A stretch of 64,000 bases of DNA from Albula goreensis (taxonomy: Eukaryota; Chordata; Actinopteri; Albuliformes; Albulidae), in the NCBI GenBank assembly GCA_022829145.1, contig CM040745.1, positions 34,316,406 to 34,380,405 of the forward strand. The letters run 5' to 3'. The notes under the pieces are model-generated. The model did not search any database. It was given only the letters and a program-made list of their open reading frames with translations, and was not told the origin of the DNA. Below are positions 12,814 to 26,119 of the stretch, in pieces (position 1 is the stretch's first letter; each line of letters starts with the position of its first letter). The translations under genes and the position numbers were made by a program.

Positions 12814-15510
12814 AAATAAAACGTTCTGTTAGCTGATGGCAGACCCTGCATTGTCTTGTGTGAATAATTGAACGTATCCATCACTGGCAAACACCTTGGC
12901 CATGCGTTAAAGGAACAACACTGTTTTTGTATGACGTGCAGAAAGCATAACAACGAGTACATCTTGAATAATGAAAAAGCCTAAGAGCCGATCGGTCTGC
13001 GCATGCAGCGAATTTGACTCTAAAACAAACAAAAGGGCCACGTTTTGGTCAGATCTAAAAAGAGCCGCAACGAGAAGCAGCAAGGTAAATACTGCCATCA
13101 GAAAACTAGTGCGTCCATGTCGCCTTTTTGCCCACACAGTCTCAAACACACGATCTAAACTTTCCCTGCTCACCATTCTTCTAGACTGTTTAAAGATGCT
13201 GTTTAAAAGACATGAAGGTTTGCGCCATTTAAAGCATTTGGATTTCATTGCTAAAGCTTCAACCTCAAAACTCACCCAAAAACCATTGTGTTTTGTACTG
13301 TGGCCAGGCCTCTTCATTATTTAATTACCCCAGTCCTAATTTCAATTTTACTGAAACAGAAAAAAAAATTAAAAATTCAGAAAATTATAAATCACATTCC
13401 AAGACTTTATTCGTGGCCTGTACTCAGGGGATGTTTTACTGCATTCATGCAGTAAACAATGGAGAAATTGTAATTAAGCAAATGGACCAATTAAGACAGA
13501 GGAATCCATTGGCATAAAAAAAAAAGCAACAACCGGCACACGAGCGGCTGTCTAGGAATTTAATTTGATGGCTCCACTTGAGGAATATTCCCTGTCAGCC
13601 TTAGCACGTAAATGCAGCTACAGGTCATGTGGCATGGTCGGCCCGGGAATTTTGTTACAGTTCCAGAGTGGCGTGAGCGGAGCTGTCAGGCCAAATCGCC
13701 GTGGTGACCAGGCTTTCAAGCTACAAGCGTCCGTGGGGCAGGTGTGGTGGAGCACAGCGTTAATCTGTAGGACTGAGGGGTGCCAGGCAGCTCAGATGTG
13801 CAAACAGACCAGGGAGCCGTGCTGGGTACAGTGCCAGGAGCAGGGCCCATGGGAGAGAGAAACGCAAGGGAGAGTGAAGCTACATCTCTGTACAGCACAT
13901 GGGACTGCCATCACAGACTGACCCAAGAGGATATAGAAAACCATGCCCATTCCTGTCAAGCGACAAAGAAATAATCATATTACGTTAATACAGAATGCTC
14001 AAGAAGACCAATCCCCATATAAAGGATGCAGTTTACTGTGTTATCATCACCGATGGAAATGTGACTCTTGGCAGTACATGAAGCCTCAATACCCAGTATA
14101 GTTGTCAATTTACCACCAGTGTTATTTTTTACTGGTTCAACAATATCTGCCGTAGCTTCTTTTCTGATTCTTACATTAGTGAGAGAGAAAGAATATTCAC
14201 TTTCCACAAAGGATTCGATGTGAAATAATGCACAAGGCACACTGCCATTAATGCCAAGAAGTGAGTACTTCTTTGGTTTGATGTTATGTACCACTTTTTC
14301 ATCCCATGCCAAGTTTCAAGTTTGTTTACCACCAAACTTCTGGTCTGCGAAACAAAAACCAAGTAGCACTAGAGGCATTTAATTTCTTAAACTTTATGGC
14401 AGAGAACACCATGGCTGTATTGTACAGGGGATGGAGTTGAAGAGCACCAAAAGTTTTGCCAGTGAAAGACGAAGACAGAGGGCACCAGGCTGTCGGCTCT
14501 AAATCAGCGTTAAACTCTTGAGCGAGTTCTGACTGACAGGATGAAAAGTACAAGTCTTCTGACAATGAAGCATTGCGGTAGTCAGAGAGCAGGGAAAAAA
14601 CCTCTTTGTGCTCTGTTCATAACCCTCTCCAATAACACAATCTTTTGGAAACTTTTTATTAGTTATTTTTCTTGCACATGATTATTACAGCCAATAGAGG
14701 TGGGAGGTAATGATGAAATAAAGTATCAAGAAAACTTTTTTCACAATTAAACTTGGCAATCTTAGCTAAACTGTGCTATGAAATTAAATTAAACATAACA
14801 CTTTCAGTTAACTATGAGGAAAAACGTCAATCGCATCCCAAATGTAGTTTTCAATGCTCCCCAACTGAATATAACAAAAGGTTCTCATGAAGCCTAAGGC
14901 CGAGAATCCATCGTTTCTGCTTCACAACAGCTGTATATTTGGCAACAATGTTTCAAAACTCTTGTGTGCAACAAAACCCCACACAGAGAATCTCAGCATA
15001 ATGCTTACAGCATTATTTTTACAGAGCAAGCAAAAAGAATAACAACAAATATTCAGCCGAGTGAAGGAAGGTGACACCAGTCACACAAGCCCCGAGCCTC
15101 GGCAGAGGAGACAGTGGAACGTTCGTTATTTTGTTGGGAGGACTGAGGCCTCTCAACCAATTTGATGGGATGTATTCGAGTCCATGAAGTCCAGCTTCAG
15201 GGAAAAAGAGAGATCGAAAAAAAAACACAATGAAAGAGCAGAGCCTCGACTGACAGTCGTTTTGAAGTCCTTGGGTGAACAATGGCAAAGAATTCAGTGT
15301 GGAGAAGGCCTGGTTGCTGCATATTATAACTTTCCCCAAGACCAGATGCGAGCTGAAAAAAAAAAATTGGGCTATTAACATACACCGCTCATCCCGGAAT
15401 CCTTGAAACAAATGCAGTCTGGAATAAAGGCATTATCCTGAGAGTGAATGCGCGGAAGGATGCCCAGAGCCCTATGCGGCCCACCAAGATGAATTACACA
15501 TCCAAGCATT

Positions 15511-15539
15511 GTGCGTGTGTGTGTGTGCGTGTGTGTGTG
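15511..15539. repeat. Imperfect (GT)n microsatellite
   Basis: GT repeats interrupted by two GC steps; followed by a G-rich stretch to about 15565. Confidence 0.9.
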
Positions 15540-17004
15540 AGGGGTGTGGTGGGGGAGGAAGGGTCCTTTTCAATTAGCAGCTTGTTTAGACCTTGGAAAT
15601 AAAGGATGTGGATTATTTAACCGATCGATGACTTAAAATAAGAGCTTGGGAAAGGCTGAAATTCTCCAAAAACCCAGCAAATGTTGATAGCTGCCAAGGA
15701 CTGAAGTTTGAGATGCATGCCTTAGCAGGACAAATCACCTGTCGGTAACTGCCTGCCCTGGTCAATAATGAACCGGGATACAGGCGAGACAAAACCGTGC
15801 GTACAAAAGTTTGGATGTCTGTCTGATGGAACAGTGGGCTGGATTGAGTCAAACGAGCTCTTTAGGAGCATATTCCATTCGATCAAAACAGATTGATTAC
15901 ATTGCAGGGTAACTGTCAGTGAGTATGTTACACTTCAATGAACATGAGCAAACATACTATTTGGAACGCTTCGCATTCGGATTGAAGTACATATTGTTCT
16001 AACTGCAACTGATTGAATCTCACCCTGAGAATTTCAAAGAGCTGGGCACATGACCAGGGCCTGACTAGGGTGCCGAGCGATGGCTCTTGCTAACAGCAGC
16101 TGCATGCATTCACACATCACAACATGCCCGACTGCTGTATCGATACCCGCCCACCCCACAATGCAATGGAGGACAGTCACAGAACACCCCGTACCGTAAC
16201 TGCCCCTGCCCTACCCCACCTCCCATTCGCTACAGAAACTCTCTCCCGTCACATACAGTCATAGCATAACCACTGAGACAGTGTCAGAAACCATCACTAT
16301 GTAGGAAGGGTGGCGATAGCCTTTGTTCATTTGTGATAGTAGAGACAGATATGCTGGTTTGGAGATTGAACACTTCGGTACGTGGAACACCTCACCCACC
16401 CACCCACCCAGAGACAGGCAGATAAGGGGAAGCTGAGGGGGGAATATCTCCCGTCTTAAAGAATATGAACAAGTAAACAGTTGTCAGAGAGAAGGAAAGG
16501 TGTCTCATTAGTCAATAAGGCTACTCCGGTGTGCCGTGTTCATCCCTGTCTGGGTCAGAGGCCCATAGTGCTGATGCAGGTGAAAAATGGCTCCAGCACT
16601 CGCCGTTAAGTCAGCTTTTCACTCCCCATGGTGGACTCTTCAGCTTAATGACAACAGCATCATCCTGTCTCACCAAGAAAAGCATTACAGTTTGGACTCT
16701 TCACCTACTCAGTCTCTCTCATGTCCACTGAATCAACAGAAATCCATAAAGCCTGTGACCGATATGCTTGCGTTGTGATAGCTGAATGGTTATGAGAAAA
16801 ATAATGGCTGGGACTCAATCAAATGTACTTAAATGTGATTATGAACTTATGCAATTCAATTAAAATGGGCTTTAGAGTTTTGAAGGGCATATTCTGTTTA
16901 ATAATGAATAGAATTCATCTTCCAAAGGAGATGTCTGCTAGTCATCAATAAAAGACAACGCTACAATAAAATATGTTATAATATAAAGTCTGTTTTTCCA
17001 CATA

Positions 17005-17379
17005 CAAGGTGTGGCTAAATAACGAGCTGTGCAAATAACGAGACTGGGTTTATATAAGTTGAACCACCGCTCGCGTCTTCAGTTCGCCGTTCAATTTCAC
17101 CAAAAATCCCAAATTGATGCATTGCTCGATTTTTGAAATGAATGTTTTCACGATATGTCATACAAACACATCTACTCAAGTGATGCATAACAGCGAACTG
17201 AAGATGCGAGTGGATTGCAACTTTCAGGGGTTGTTCATGCTTGCCCATTGGTCAATGTATACCATGTGGTTGGTCAATGTATACCTCGTGGTTGGTCAAT
17301 GTATACCACGTGGTTCGCACATGCCCTCTGTGGTTCCACTTACATAAGCCCAATCTCATTATTTAATAGCCACACCTAG
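17005..17379. mobile_element. Foldback mariner-like element, copy 1
   Basis: Begins aaggtgtggct and ends agccacaccta; the ends are inverted copies of each other and TA dinucleotides lie just outside. The inversion is long: 17070-17091 pairs with 17189-17210 with two mismatches, so much of the element can fold on itself. On the minus strand across 17137-17092 one frame reads KIEQCINLGFLVKLN, which resembles the conserved start of mariner transposases (IEQR-x-N-x-K-F-x-V-K-L). This suggests a deleted mariner with a duplicated inverted 5' end. No intact transposase remains. A 22-bp unit is repeated three times at 17248-17313. A related copy lies at 49561-49771. Confidence 0.75.
17248..17313. repeat. 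Three tandem 22-bp units inside mariner copy 1
   Basis: Three consecutive units start at 17248, 17270 and 17292, each ttggtcaatgtatacc followed by (a/t)(c/t)gtgg. The related element at 49561 has a single unit, so the expansion happened within this copy. Confidence 0.9.
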
Positions 17380-17499
17380 TATACCACACTAAATGCATTT
17401 AATTGTGTCCAATTTTAGTGAATTCTTATTGGTTCAGACTGGATGGACACTTTGAGAACACATGCAGGAGTGTATAAGGGTATTTGCCATTTAATCAAA

Positions 17500-17610
17500 A
17501 CATACTTTCATTGTTAAAATCATATGCTGTTCTATTTTAAAATGAAAATACATTCCAAAGGACTTGATTGAGTATTTTATATTTTATTGGAGACAAGCAA
17601 AGAAACTTAT
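17500..17610. repeat. Unclassified dispersed repeat, related to 33160-33295
   Basis: Contains ttctattttaaaatgaaaa, cattccaaaggac and attttattggagacaagca; each block has a counterpart at 33200-33270, the last one in opposite orientation. Lies about 120 bp right of the mariner element. Confidence 0.4.
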
Positions 17611-19242
17611 GTAAAGTTTGTTTCAATTGAACTACATATGTTCTTAAAGAGACTATATTCATTTGATTCTATCCCAGCCTTGATTTGTGATTCCAGAGAA
17701 GGGAGAAAAAAAATAAGTAGAAATGAAAAGAAATACCTACATTTTTCTTGCTGTGTCATAAATAGCACTGCCAAGTTCATTCAGTCCAGCAGAGGAAACA
17801 CGCAGTCACCCTGTGATCAAGAACATCGAACCCAGCGATTACTCAGGCAATTAAACTCAGTCGCGTCTTGATTGGTGTTAACTCGTTTCGCGGTAAAGTC
17901 CTGGAACCAATTTGGTCATTTCCTGCTGAGTCACTTTTTCCTCAGTGGCCATTCACGAGCTTGTACGGAGATTAATATGAGCATGTTTTGTGGTCAGTCA
18001 GAGTGCCAAACACCCCACCTCCCCTCCCACAAAACTCTGTGGGGGCGTGAAGTCGATGCTCCTCATGCCCGTGCCGGGCGTCGGTGTTTAACCAGGGCCC
18101 CCACTGGCCTCCCTCACCGGACACCGCCTGCAAATTCATCCATAATTCATCCGCTCCTTTTATTTCACATCACTCCTAATTACACACAGTGGGAGCACAC
18201 ATGGGGGCCCTGGCCAGTGGTTAATATCCTCATGCAGCTGTCATTGAGGTGACCCACCTCCCTTAGACATGTCTCAGGACGACGCCCGGGACCTTTTTTT
18301 TCTTTTTTTATATAAACGCAAGTACAAACGCCCCGGAAAGCATATTGCTGCAGCCGGGCACCCACCCAGAGAAGGGAAACGAAGGTCATGTGACTCATGA
18401 CTGACAGATTAGCCTCTGACGGAAGGAAACGCGTGCGGGGGCGAAGGGTGACCAGATGGGGATCAGGGTCGTCCAAGCATGCGCCTCTCTCAGCAGGAGA
18501 TTTTTTTAATAGCATTTTCACAACCCGGTATTCTTAACACTGATACACCTGCCTGCCTACCATTGAAGTATTCCAATTTAATGCGTCTTTTGTGTCAATA
18601 GCCATTCAGTACTTGACTATAACACTGGGAGCTGTGAATAATCAATATCTCCTGTAGTTAAGTAGCAGAGCAGATAGAAAAAAAGGCTGAAGAAGCTGAC
18701 TAACCACTGAGTCTAAAGAATCCATCAATCAAGTCACTTTTCAATCCAGGACAAGTACATATGAGAGTAAATGAAATAAGACATCATTTATGTATGTATT
18801 ATATTGAATTATTTAATTTTGCCTTACGGTTATGTGGCCTTTACTCTGACCTCATTATATGAAATTATTCAGTCGCAAAGCAAATGTCATCAACCAGGGC
18901 AACGTTCAAAACAGTCTTTGTGAATATAGAGTTGATGTTAAAGTTGAGATTACCTCCACATCTCGTGTTCAAAGCCCCTTTACCTCTGCAACTTGCCACT
19001 CAGTCCCCAAGTTCAAGTGGGGTGGATATTTTTTACTCTCAGGTGTGTCAAAACAATTTTAGTCAACTAGACTGAAATGCTTTTTTCCCCCACCAGGAGG
19101 GACATTATTAATGGAGGCTTACAGTACAGGAGTTGTGTTTTGGTAACAATTTCATTTTGAAGTGTTTTGCTGAAAAGCGTAAAAAAAAAAACATGGTCTG
19201 TTGAAATGATCAATTTGCTAGAACAAGCCTTAATGCTTTTTG

Positions 19243-19263
19243 TTTTTTTTTTTTTTTTTTTTT
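19243..19263. repeat. Poly(T) run
   Basis: 21 consecutive T residues. No adjoining retroelement body was recognised. Confidence 0.95.
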
Positions 19264-19545
19264 GCTATGGTTCCCTTTGGCTAGGATAATGCCCGAGCTT
19301 GGCCTGGCTCGTTCTTCTAGCTGAGCACGTATATGTGTGTAAGCCAAAAAAGAATTGATTCACTCCCCTTGGTAAATTCCATTCCCACAGGGTCGCACTC
19401 CGGGCTGATCAGTTTGAAGGAGAAAATGTCCGTCGCTTGTTCTCTTTATCAAGGCTGTAAGGAGCTGTCATGTTACTGCAGGAACGATGACCCTTGAAGA
19501 CCACATATCAACCTGCAATTATAACTTCAAACAGCTCGAGTTTGT

Positions 19546-19613
19546 GAGGGTGGGGGTGGGTGTTGGTGGGGGCGGGCAGGGGTTGGGGGATGGGGGGGGT
19601 GGGCGGGAGGGAA
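19546..19613 (+). repeat. G-rich tract with quadruplex potential
   Basis: More than six runs of three or more G residues separated by short loops (for example gggtgggggtggg, tgggggatgggggggg). It is on the strand opposite the receptor transcript. Such tracts commonly form G-quadruplexes; no function is implied. Confidence 0.75.
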
Positions 19614-20274
19614 GGTCACTTGACTAGATCTCGAACGACAGGCTGGACCTGCATGTAACTGCAAAAAAGCAATTATTCAACAACCAAAGAGTTGAGTAAG
19701 GTCCCTGAGAAAACTACAGTACGTTCTCTCTCTTTCTTACAGCCTCTCACTCTCACTCACTCGCTCTCTCTGTCCTTTCTGGTTTCCCTCTAAAGCAGAA
19801 CATTGTGCCATTTCATAAATAAACTAGAGCCAGCTGGACTGAAAATGAGTCACCATTTTGTTTTCCCTCTAAATTTCCAACACGAGGCTCTTTATATTCT
19901 GGTAAAAGGAACTGTCACAACAGAAGGGCCCAGAAGCAAAAAAAAATGGGGTTTCCATTAAAACAACAGGTCACAGCCTGCGCTGAAATGCAGAAAAAGA
20001 GTCTCGCTTACAGGCGATGCTGGAAGGTTTGGGCTCATAAATGGGAAAAAAGCAGCGTCTGGAAGACGACATGAAACTTGAATCACTCACACCATTTCTG
20101 TACTTTGGGGCTTTGCCTCTCTCTTATTCAGGATTGCCATGGCCGCCATGTGGCAATCACCAGGCTGTTACAGAATCACAGGGAGGATGGGAGGGGCCTG
20201 GCTACAGGGCCAGCCCACATTAGTGAACAGCCAATCACAATCTCAAAAAACATGTATGCTTGCACATTCAAGAT

Positions 20275-20289
20275 GCATGCACGCACGCA

Positions 20290-20330
<41 letters not shown>
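20275..20330. repeat. (CA)n microsatellite with CG-containing start
   Basis: Begins as ACGC repeats and continues as pure CA to 20330. Confidence 0.97.
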
Positions 20331-20333
<3 letters not shown>

Positions 20334-23300
20334 TAGTTGGGGTCAGAGGTTTGGGGGCAATTAGGGGAACAGAGGAAGTATCTGTAGAATACAGAGTGGG
20401 CGAGAGAAAGAGATAGGAGACAATAGTGAATAAGGTTCAAATCCTGCCTCCTCAGCTTCTAAAGACCACCCTCAATCATCAAACCTTCTCGAGGCCACTC
20501 TAACCATTTATGCCTTCAGATATAGCGGCGGGAATGCTCTGATGTCTGTCCAATCACGGGCCTCTTTACTGGCAGTGGTCGCTCCCCTCCGGCCCTGGGC
20601 TCATAACCTGCTCTCCCATGCACCCCTTCATCGTCCGGCTGACCCCGCCCCCGGGTCACTGGATTGGTCATGCACTTCTCCATGCCAGTGCCTGATTTGC
20701 TGCCAAATCCTTCCTCCATCCCCCTCCTCACCACACACTCCCACAGCCACGCTCACCTCCTCTGACCCTACAAAAAAAAAGGACCTTGCGCCTTTCGTCT
20801 CTGCCGATGAACACATGGACCGCCGAACAGAGGGACTCTCGCCTCCCCATCTGCGTCTCTGTCTACGTGGGAGTTTGGCCTGCCTGCCTTAACCGGACAC
20901 ATTCGGTTTTATCGGCAGGGATCCTTAAATGCCCTGTTTAAAAATGCACTTGAGGGCTTCCGCCTGAGCAGTGGTCAAACACATCAGAAACAGGCTCGCC
21001 AGACTGCATGACCCATTCAGCTGATAACATTTCAATATGACAACACTGTTCAGCCCACATAAATGACCCAGGATTCAGCAAAACTGCACTTTTGTTTATT
21101 ATAAATCATCACTTGGTGCACACTAGGACATAACCCTGTAATAATCCCTACCCTCTAATTCAGCACATATTCATTAAAGCATAAAACCCCTTCGGAAAAC
21201 CCATGTTAAATATGATCGCACTTATGGGCACTACCTTATGGTGATGCAGTTTCAGTTTACCCTGTGAGGCCTTAGGATTTTAGCATAACTTCTTGTCAGT
21301 TCACAGGTTTTCCACTAGAGGGTGGTAAGAATCCCTGTATATGTACAGTACAGCAAGAGGTTTCTTATTATTCTGTGGGGAAAAGAGTCTTAAAAAAAGG
21401 AAAGTTCTTTTTATAATGCATAATTCATGAAGTGAATATTATAGAAATCGTGAATAAGACAGCCTGGCACAACAGGCAGTTGCAGGAGTTATTTTAAAAA
21501 TATGCACAGCAGGAAAACTGTGGTTGATCCACAATGGAGAAGTAACTCTGTGTCTCTATTGTGGACTCTCTGCAACACTTGTAACCAAACCTGGTATTCA
21601 TTACTGCAAGAAAAGCTTATTTCTTTACTAACAGAAATATTTACCCATCGACTTCAGTCACACATTTTTTAGCAGGAAATCTAAGCGCTTCAGCCACGAC
21701 TGGGTTGAGCTTGACAAGTAACATTGCACTGTGTATAACAAACAATGGGAAATGTACTGATGGGAAATGTAGTTCATTGCTTGTTTCCCCTTGTAGCCTC
21801 AATGGATATCTCACTATTTATGTATACATTGTAATAGTCTAGCTCATAGTATTTATAGTTTCAGCAGACCAGTCAATGGAATGAGTTTTCAGAGTCCAAC
21901 TGTTTTGACTAACAGCAGTGTAAGTGTAGACTACTGTTGCCACTCAAAGTATATAGGGCATAACAACACAACGCTATATAAAAAACTGGTGAGTTCCCAT
22001 AAAGGTTAGAGGATCAGTTTGTCACAGTTGTGAAGGCGACGGAACAGACAACCAGGCATCGTGTCCTGGATACATATTGACGGAGCAGATGAGAGAGCGG
22101 GAGAGAGAAATTGGTTCCGCCTGTTAGCGCGCACGGCTGGCTGCACCTGCAACAGAGGGAAGGACTAATGAATTTGTGCACGAGTCGCTGTTAACGCAAT
22201 AATGAACTGAATGCAGGGGCGTGAGTGTGCCGCGTCTTTAGGAATATTAAAAAAAAACGGAGCCGAGAGAGAGCGGGACCGCGCTTCATTTGCGCTGAAA
22301 GCAATGCATTGACTTAAAAAAAAAATACATGTTTAATGAACGCAGCCAACAAATTAATTACATATCGTTCTCAGATTCCATTGTCCTTGCGGTGGGCATC
22401 CGCTTGGGCTTTGGCGGATTATCAGGATGGAAACAAAAGACGTTGCCCGGACGAAATGAATTTTTCTTCTGATTGATGTGCGAGCGATGGTTTCCCACCT
22501 GAGCATTGGAGTGTATCCTCTGAAATAAATCAGATTGACAAGAGCATTTGTAATCAAAGCTGGTCGCCGCACATTTACATACTTTGACAAACTTTCGCGT
22601 CGCCCTGCGCCTTTCTGCAAAAGGAGCACAATCGTTTTTCCAGCCTAATTTTCGTCTGAAAACTTTGCTGCTACTCCAGCCTTATCATCTCAATTGCACC
22701 GACTCTGTCGCAGGCAATTGTTCCCTTGTTCATGCTGTGTCATTATTATTTCACCGACATGCATTTTTAACCGTTTTATTTTCCTGAGACATAAAAAAGA
22801 AACAGCTTTTCCCTCTTCCTTCAGCGAGACAGGAGTTTAAGATTCCATTAGCATGAGTTTAGCAGCGTCTTCAACACATGCAACAGGGTGGTGATAATGA
22901 AGTGCTAATTCTGGAGAGTGCAGGCCTTAATTACGCCACACGTCATCCCAATTAGTGATCCCAGCTGTATGAGGTCACCAACATGTGCACCAGTAAACAG
23001 TGTTTCATTAACAGTCGCGCTTGGGGAGGAGGACGGGCCCTAAGAGGCAGGGGCCTAACCTTGCACCTCTGGGCCCTACATTACAAAAGCACAGAAGGTT
23101 GCGACTATGACTGGCACTAACATGGAAGGGTGGAAAGGCCAAGTCAATAAAGATGCTGATACAGATATAGGCAGCTATGTTCCCACAATGCAACAGCCCT
23201 TGTTTTTGTGTTCAGTTCTTTCAAAACAGATAATTTCTAATGGGACTCCAGCTCCAGAACACTTGAGCCTGACTGATGCGGTTTCTTGTTGTTAGTTTGA

Positions 23301-24969
23301 ATGGCTCTGAAGGTGCTGACCAATGGACTGAAGGAACGAAAACCCAAATTTTACCTCGGTTTTGTCATCTTTGTCGAAAATCCTTAACCTGAGGGACCCG
23401 AAACTGGAAAATGGATGTTAGCTGTAATATGTAAGGATAATCACCCCGTTTAGGGAAAACAGGTTTGCATTCGAATTAACAATAAAAAAACTATAAACTG
23501 AAGCAGAGCAGCCTAAATATTATTATCTGCATTTAATGCAATGTAATGCATTTGTTTGATTATATATTATAGGTATTTTGGCTTTTTGTGCACTATCCTT
23601 GCCCATAACATGGTGGCAGTAATTATTATTCTTTGAAAATAATGAAAAAAAAAACATGTCCCACAATCCACTGCTGTGCACAGGAAGAGAAGTCTTAAGG
23701 AAAAAAAAGGCAACACAAAAAGCCAATCTGTGCAATAAATAAAGAAGACATCAAACGTGCAGCTATGTGTGATTTAAAGGGTCTCTCCGAGAGAACATGG
23801 TAATCACATTTCACCCTATCATCCCCGGAGCAGCGGGATTATGGGAAACATGAAACGATTCCTTGTGCGCCTTATCAGCCTGTACTGTGGGCTGCAGACC
23901 CAATTACATAACCCCCAACCCCAACCCCCACCCGAAATAAGACTTTCCCAAACATTTACCTCAGGGAGGACACCCGATCTGTTTACCAGAAACTGTGTTC
24001 TGAGGGATAAGACAACACCCGTCGCCGGGTGGGCACAATGTGGCTCCGTCATCGCTTCGTCTGGCCTAATGTAGTGCTGGATGATGATCGTTTTGACTGG
24101 TCTGGTAATCCTAAACACTAATTTTGCATATTTCCGGCAGGCTCAGAGACTAAGCTGAAAACTCATTTGAAAGGCTGAGGATGGCTCATTTCAGAAGTGG
24201 CTGGTTCAGACCCAGCAAATACAATGAAAATTTGACGGAGATGGATGAACACACAAAATCATAAACCAGCAGTCTCCAAACTGGATCTTCAACTCCATGG
24301 CCAACAATACCCTCAGATAGGCTACATAATTTAGCAAGCAACACTGTATTAGGTTGGAGCATAACATCCATAGTAATGAGGGCACTGTGTTGAACAAAAT
24401 GTGACATTAGGATCAAGACCCACTGTGGTCCCACTGAGTAAGGGTGTTAATCATGGGAGCTGGCCAAATACCAACAGAACTGGCTCTGAATATACGGTCG
24501 ACTTACCATCTTCCACACCTTATCAGCTACAGAAAACGGCAGAAGAGAACTATACGTTCTCAAATGACTAAACTGCTCAGAAAAAGATAAAAATGTAAAC
24601 TAGAATAAGTGTTAGTACTAACTCTGCACCATGCATCAAACAACACTTACATAAAACACCCATTCTGCAAAGTGGTAGTAAATGACTAAATTACTGACAC
24701 TTAAATTTCTGTTCAATCTTTAGTCTACTGTTCATAATTAAAGAAGCACAGCTCTGTGGAATATTTAATGAAACAATTGTTAAGCAAATTTAAAAAGCTC
24801 TGTGTTCATCCCTAGACAATGAGCAATAGTGTTGGTTATTACTCCTTTGGTTGTTATGGTACTGTCATATTTTTTTTTTTTTCAAATTATGAAAAATAAT
24901 TCAATGTGCTTGAAAATGAATTAAGTCTGCAGTTGGAGGCACAAACCACTCATCGAGTCAATGGACTTT

Positions 24970-25189
24970 AGAAGGCATATTTTTTTTTTTTTAAAGATTT
25001 TTCACTTTTATTTGACAGTTACAGTAGAGAGACAAACAGGGAATGTGTTGGGGGGGGAGAGAGAGGGGAAGACATGCAGCAAAGGGCCCAGGCCGGATTT
25101 GAACCAGAGCCGCTGCAGTAAGGCCTTAGCCTTATGTGGGATGTGCTCTACCGGATGAGGCACCGGGGCACACCAGAAGGCATATTTTT
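24970..25189 (-). mobile_element. tRNA-derived SINE with target-site duplications
   Basis: A complete-looking SINE inserted in minus orientation. The 15-bp duplication agaaggcatattttt flanks it at 24970-24984 and 25175-25189. On the minus strand the body starts gtgccccggtgcctc, carries an A-box-like stretch (ccggtagagc) and a perfect RNA polymerase III B box, ggttcaaatcc, and ends in an A-rich tail (T run 24985-24992 on the plus strand). The middle part (gggaagacatgcagcaaagggccc on the plus strand) matches a SINE type I recognise as widespread in spiny-rayed and other fish. Length is about 190 bp without the duplications. It is non-autonomous and depends on a LINE partner. Confidence 0.88.
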
Positions 25190-26119
25190 AATCGCACCCA
25201 CCTAAATGCACTTACTGTGTTTCCAGTTTCAATGAAAACATGAGGGCGATCAGCAGCTAAAATGCAAAACAAAGTTCTCCTAATACTGGAATAGGATCAA
25301 CTATGGGTCTGACAGGTAAAGAAGTGGAAGAGGATCAAAGATGTAGGTCACTGAAATGGGTCGTGAATAACAATTGCAGCTGATGCAGAGCAACTCGTCT
25401 ACCGATGGGACGGCCCTGAGGTAACCACAACGACGGTTCCCACGGTCACACCGATTGACAGACTCGTTACTTGATCCTAAACGCTCTACAATGGACTCCA
25501 TCACCGTCAGGCCTTTTGATTGGAAGGTTTCTACGGTGTGTGTAGACAGCCCGTCTCGGGGACCGTATGAGCTCCTGAAAAATTATCCAGTCCCACTTCG
25601 GCTGAATCGATTTTCCCCCGTTATGGCGGCAGACGGCAAGAAAACTGACCTACTGAATTGGCAGAAAGTGTTGTTCGTGTACTCGTAAACACCACTTTGA
25701 AATCCATTCTTCTGTATCCAGTGCTCTGTTCCATGTGTGACTCATATGTTGACGTCTCTGATTACTGCTAGCGTCTGCCAGGCAATAACGGGATTGCAGA
25801 GAGACATTCTGCGCAGTATTATCTACATTATGCAGCCATGCAGTGCTTTATAAGCTTAGGAGAGTGACGACATTACAAAGTCATTTCCTTTTAACTTTGC
25901 ATTTTGCAGGTGACATTCATATGTAGAGGAGTTCAGAGTCATGAGTTTGCATGTGAAAGTATACTGCATTCACAACTTCATGGAAGAAGCCATCAAAGTA
26001 TGATTGTGTCCTCAGCTAGGGATCCTGATCTTGGATTTCAGCTCAGCAGGCTAATTGTGTCTCACGCAGAACAAGGGGAATATAAATGTCTAGTTTAGAG
26101 TATGTTCCAAACTGATCTA

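Noticed and set aside
13565..13921. 118-codon plus-strand frame
   Set aside because: No domain, no introns or signals, and a shorter frame exists on the other strand; consistent with chance.
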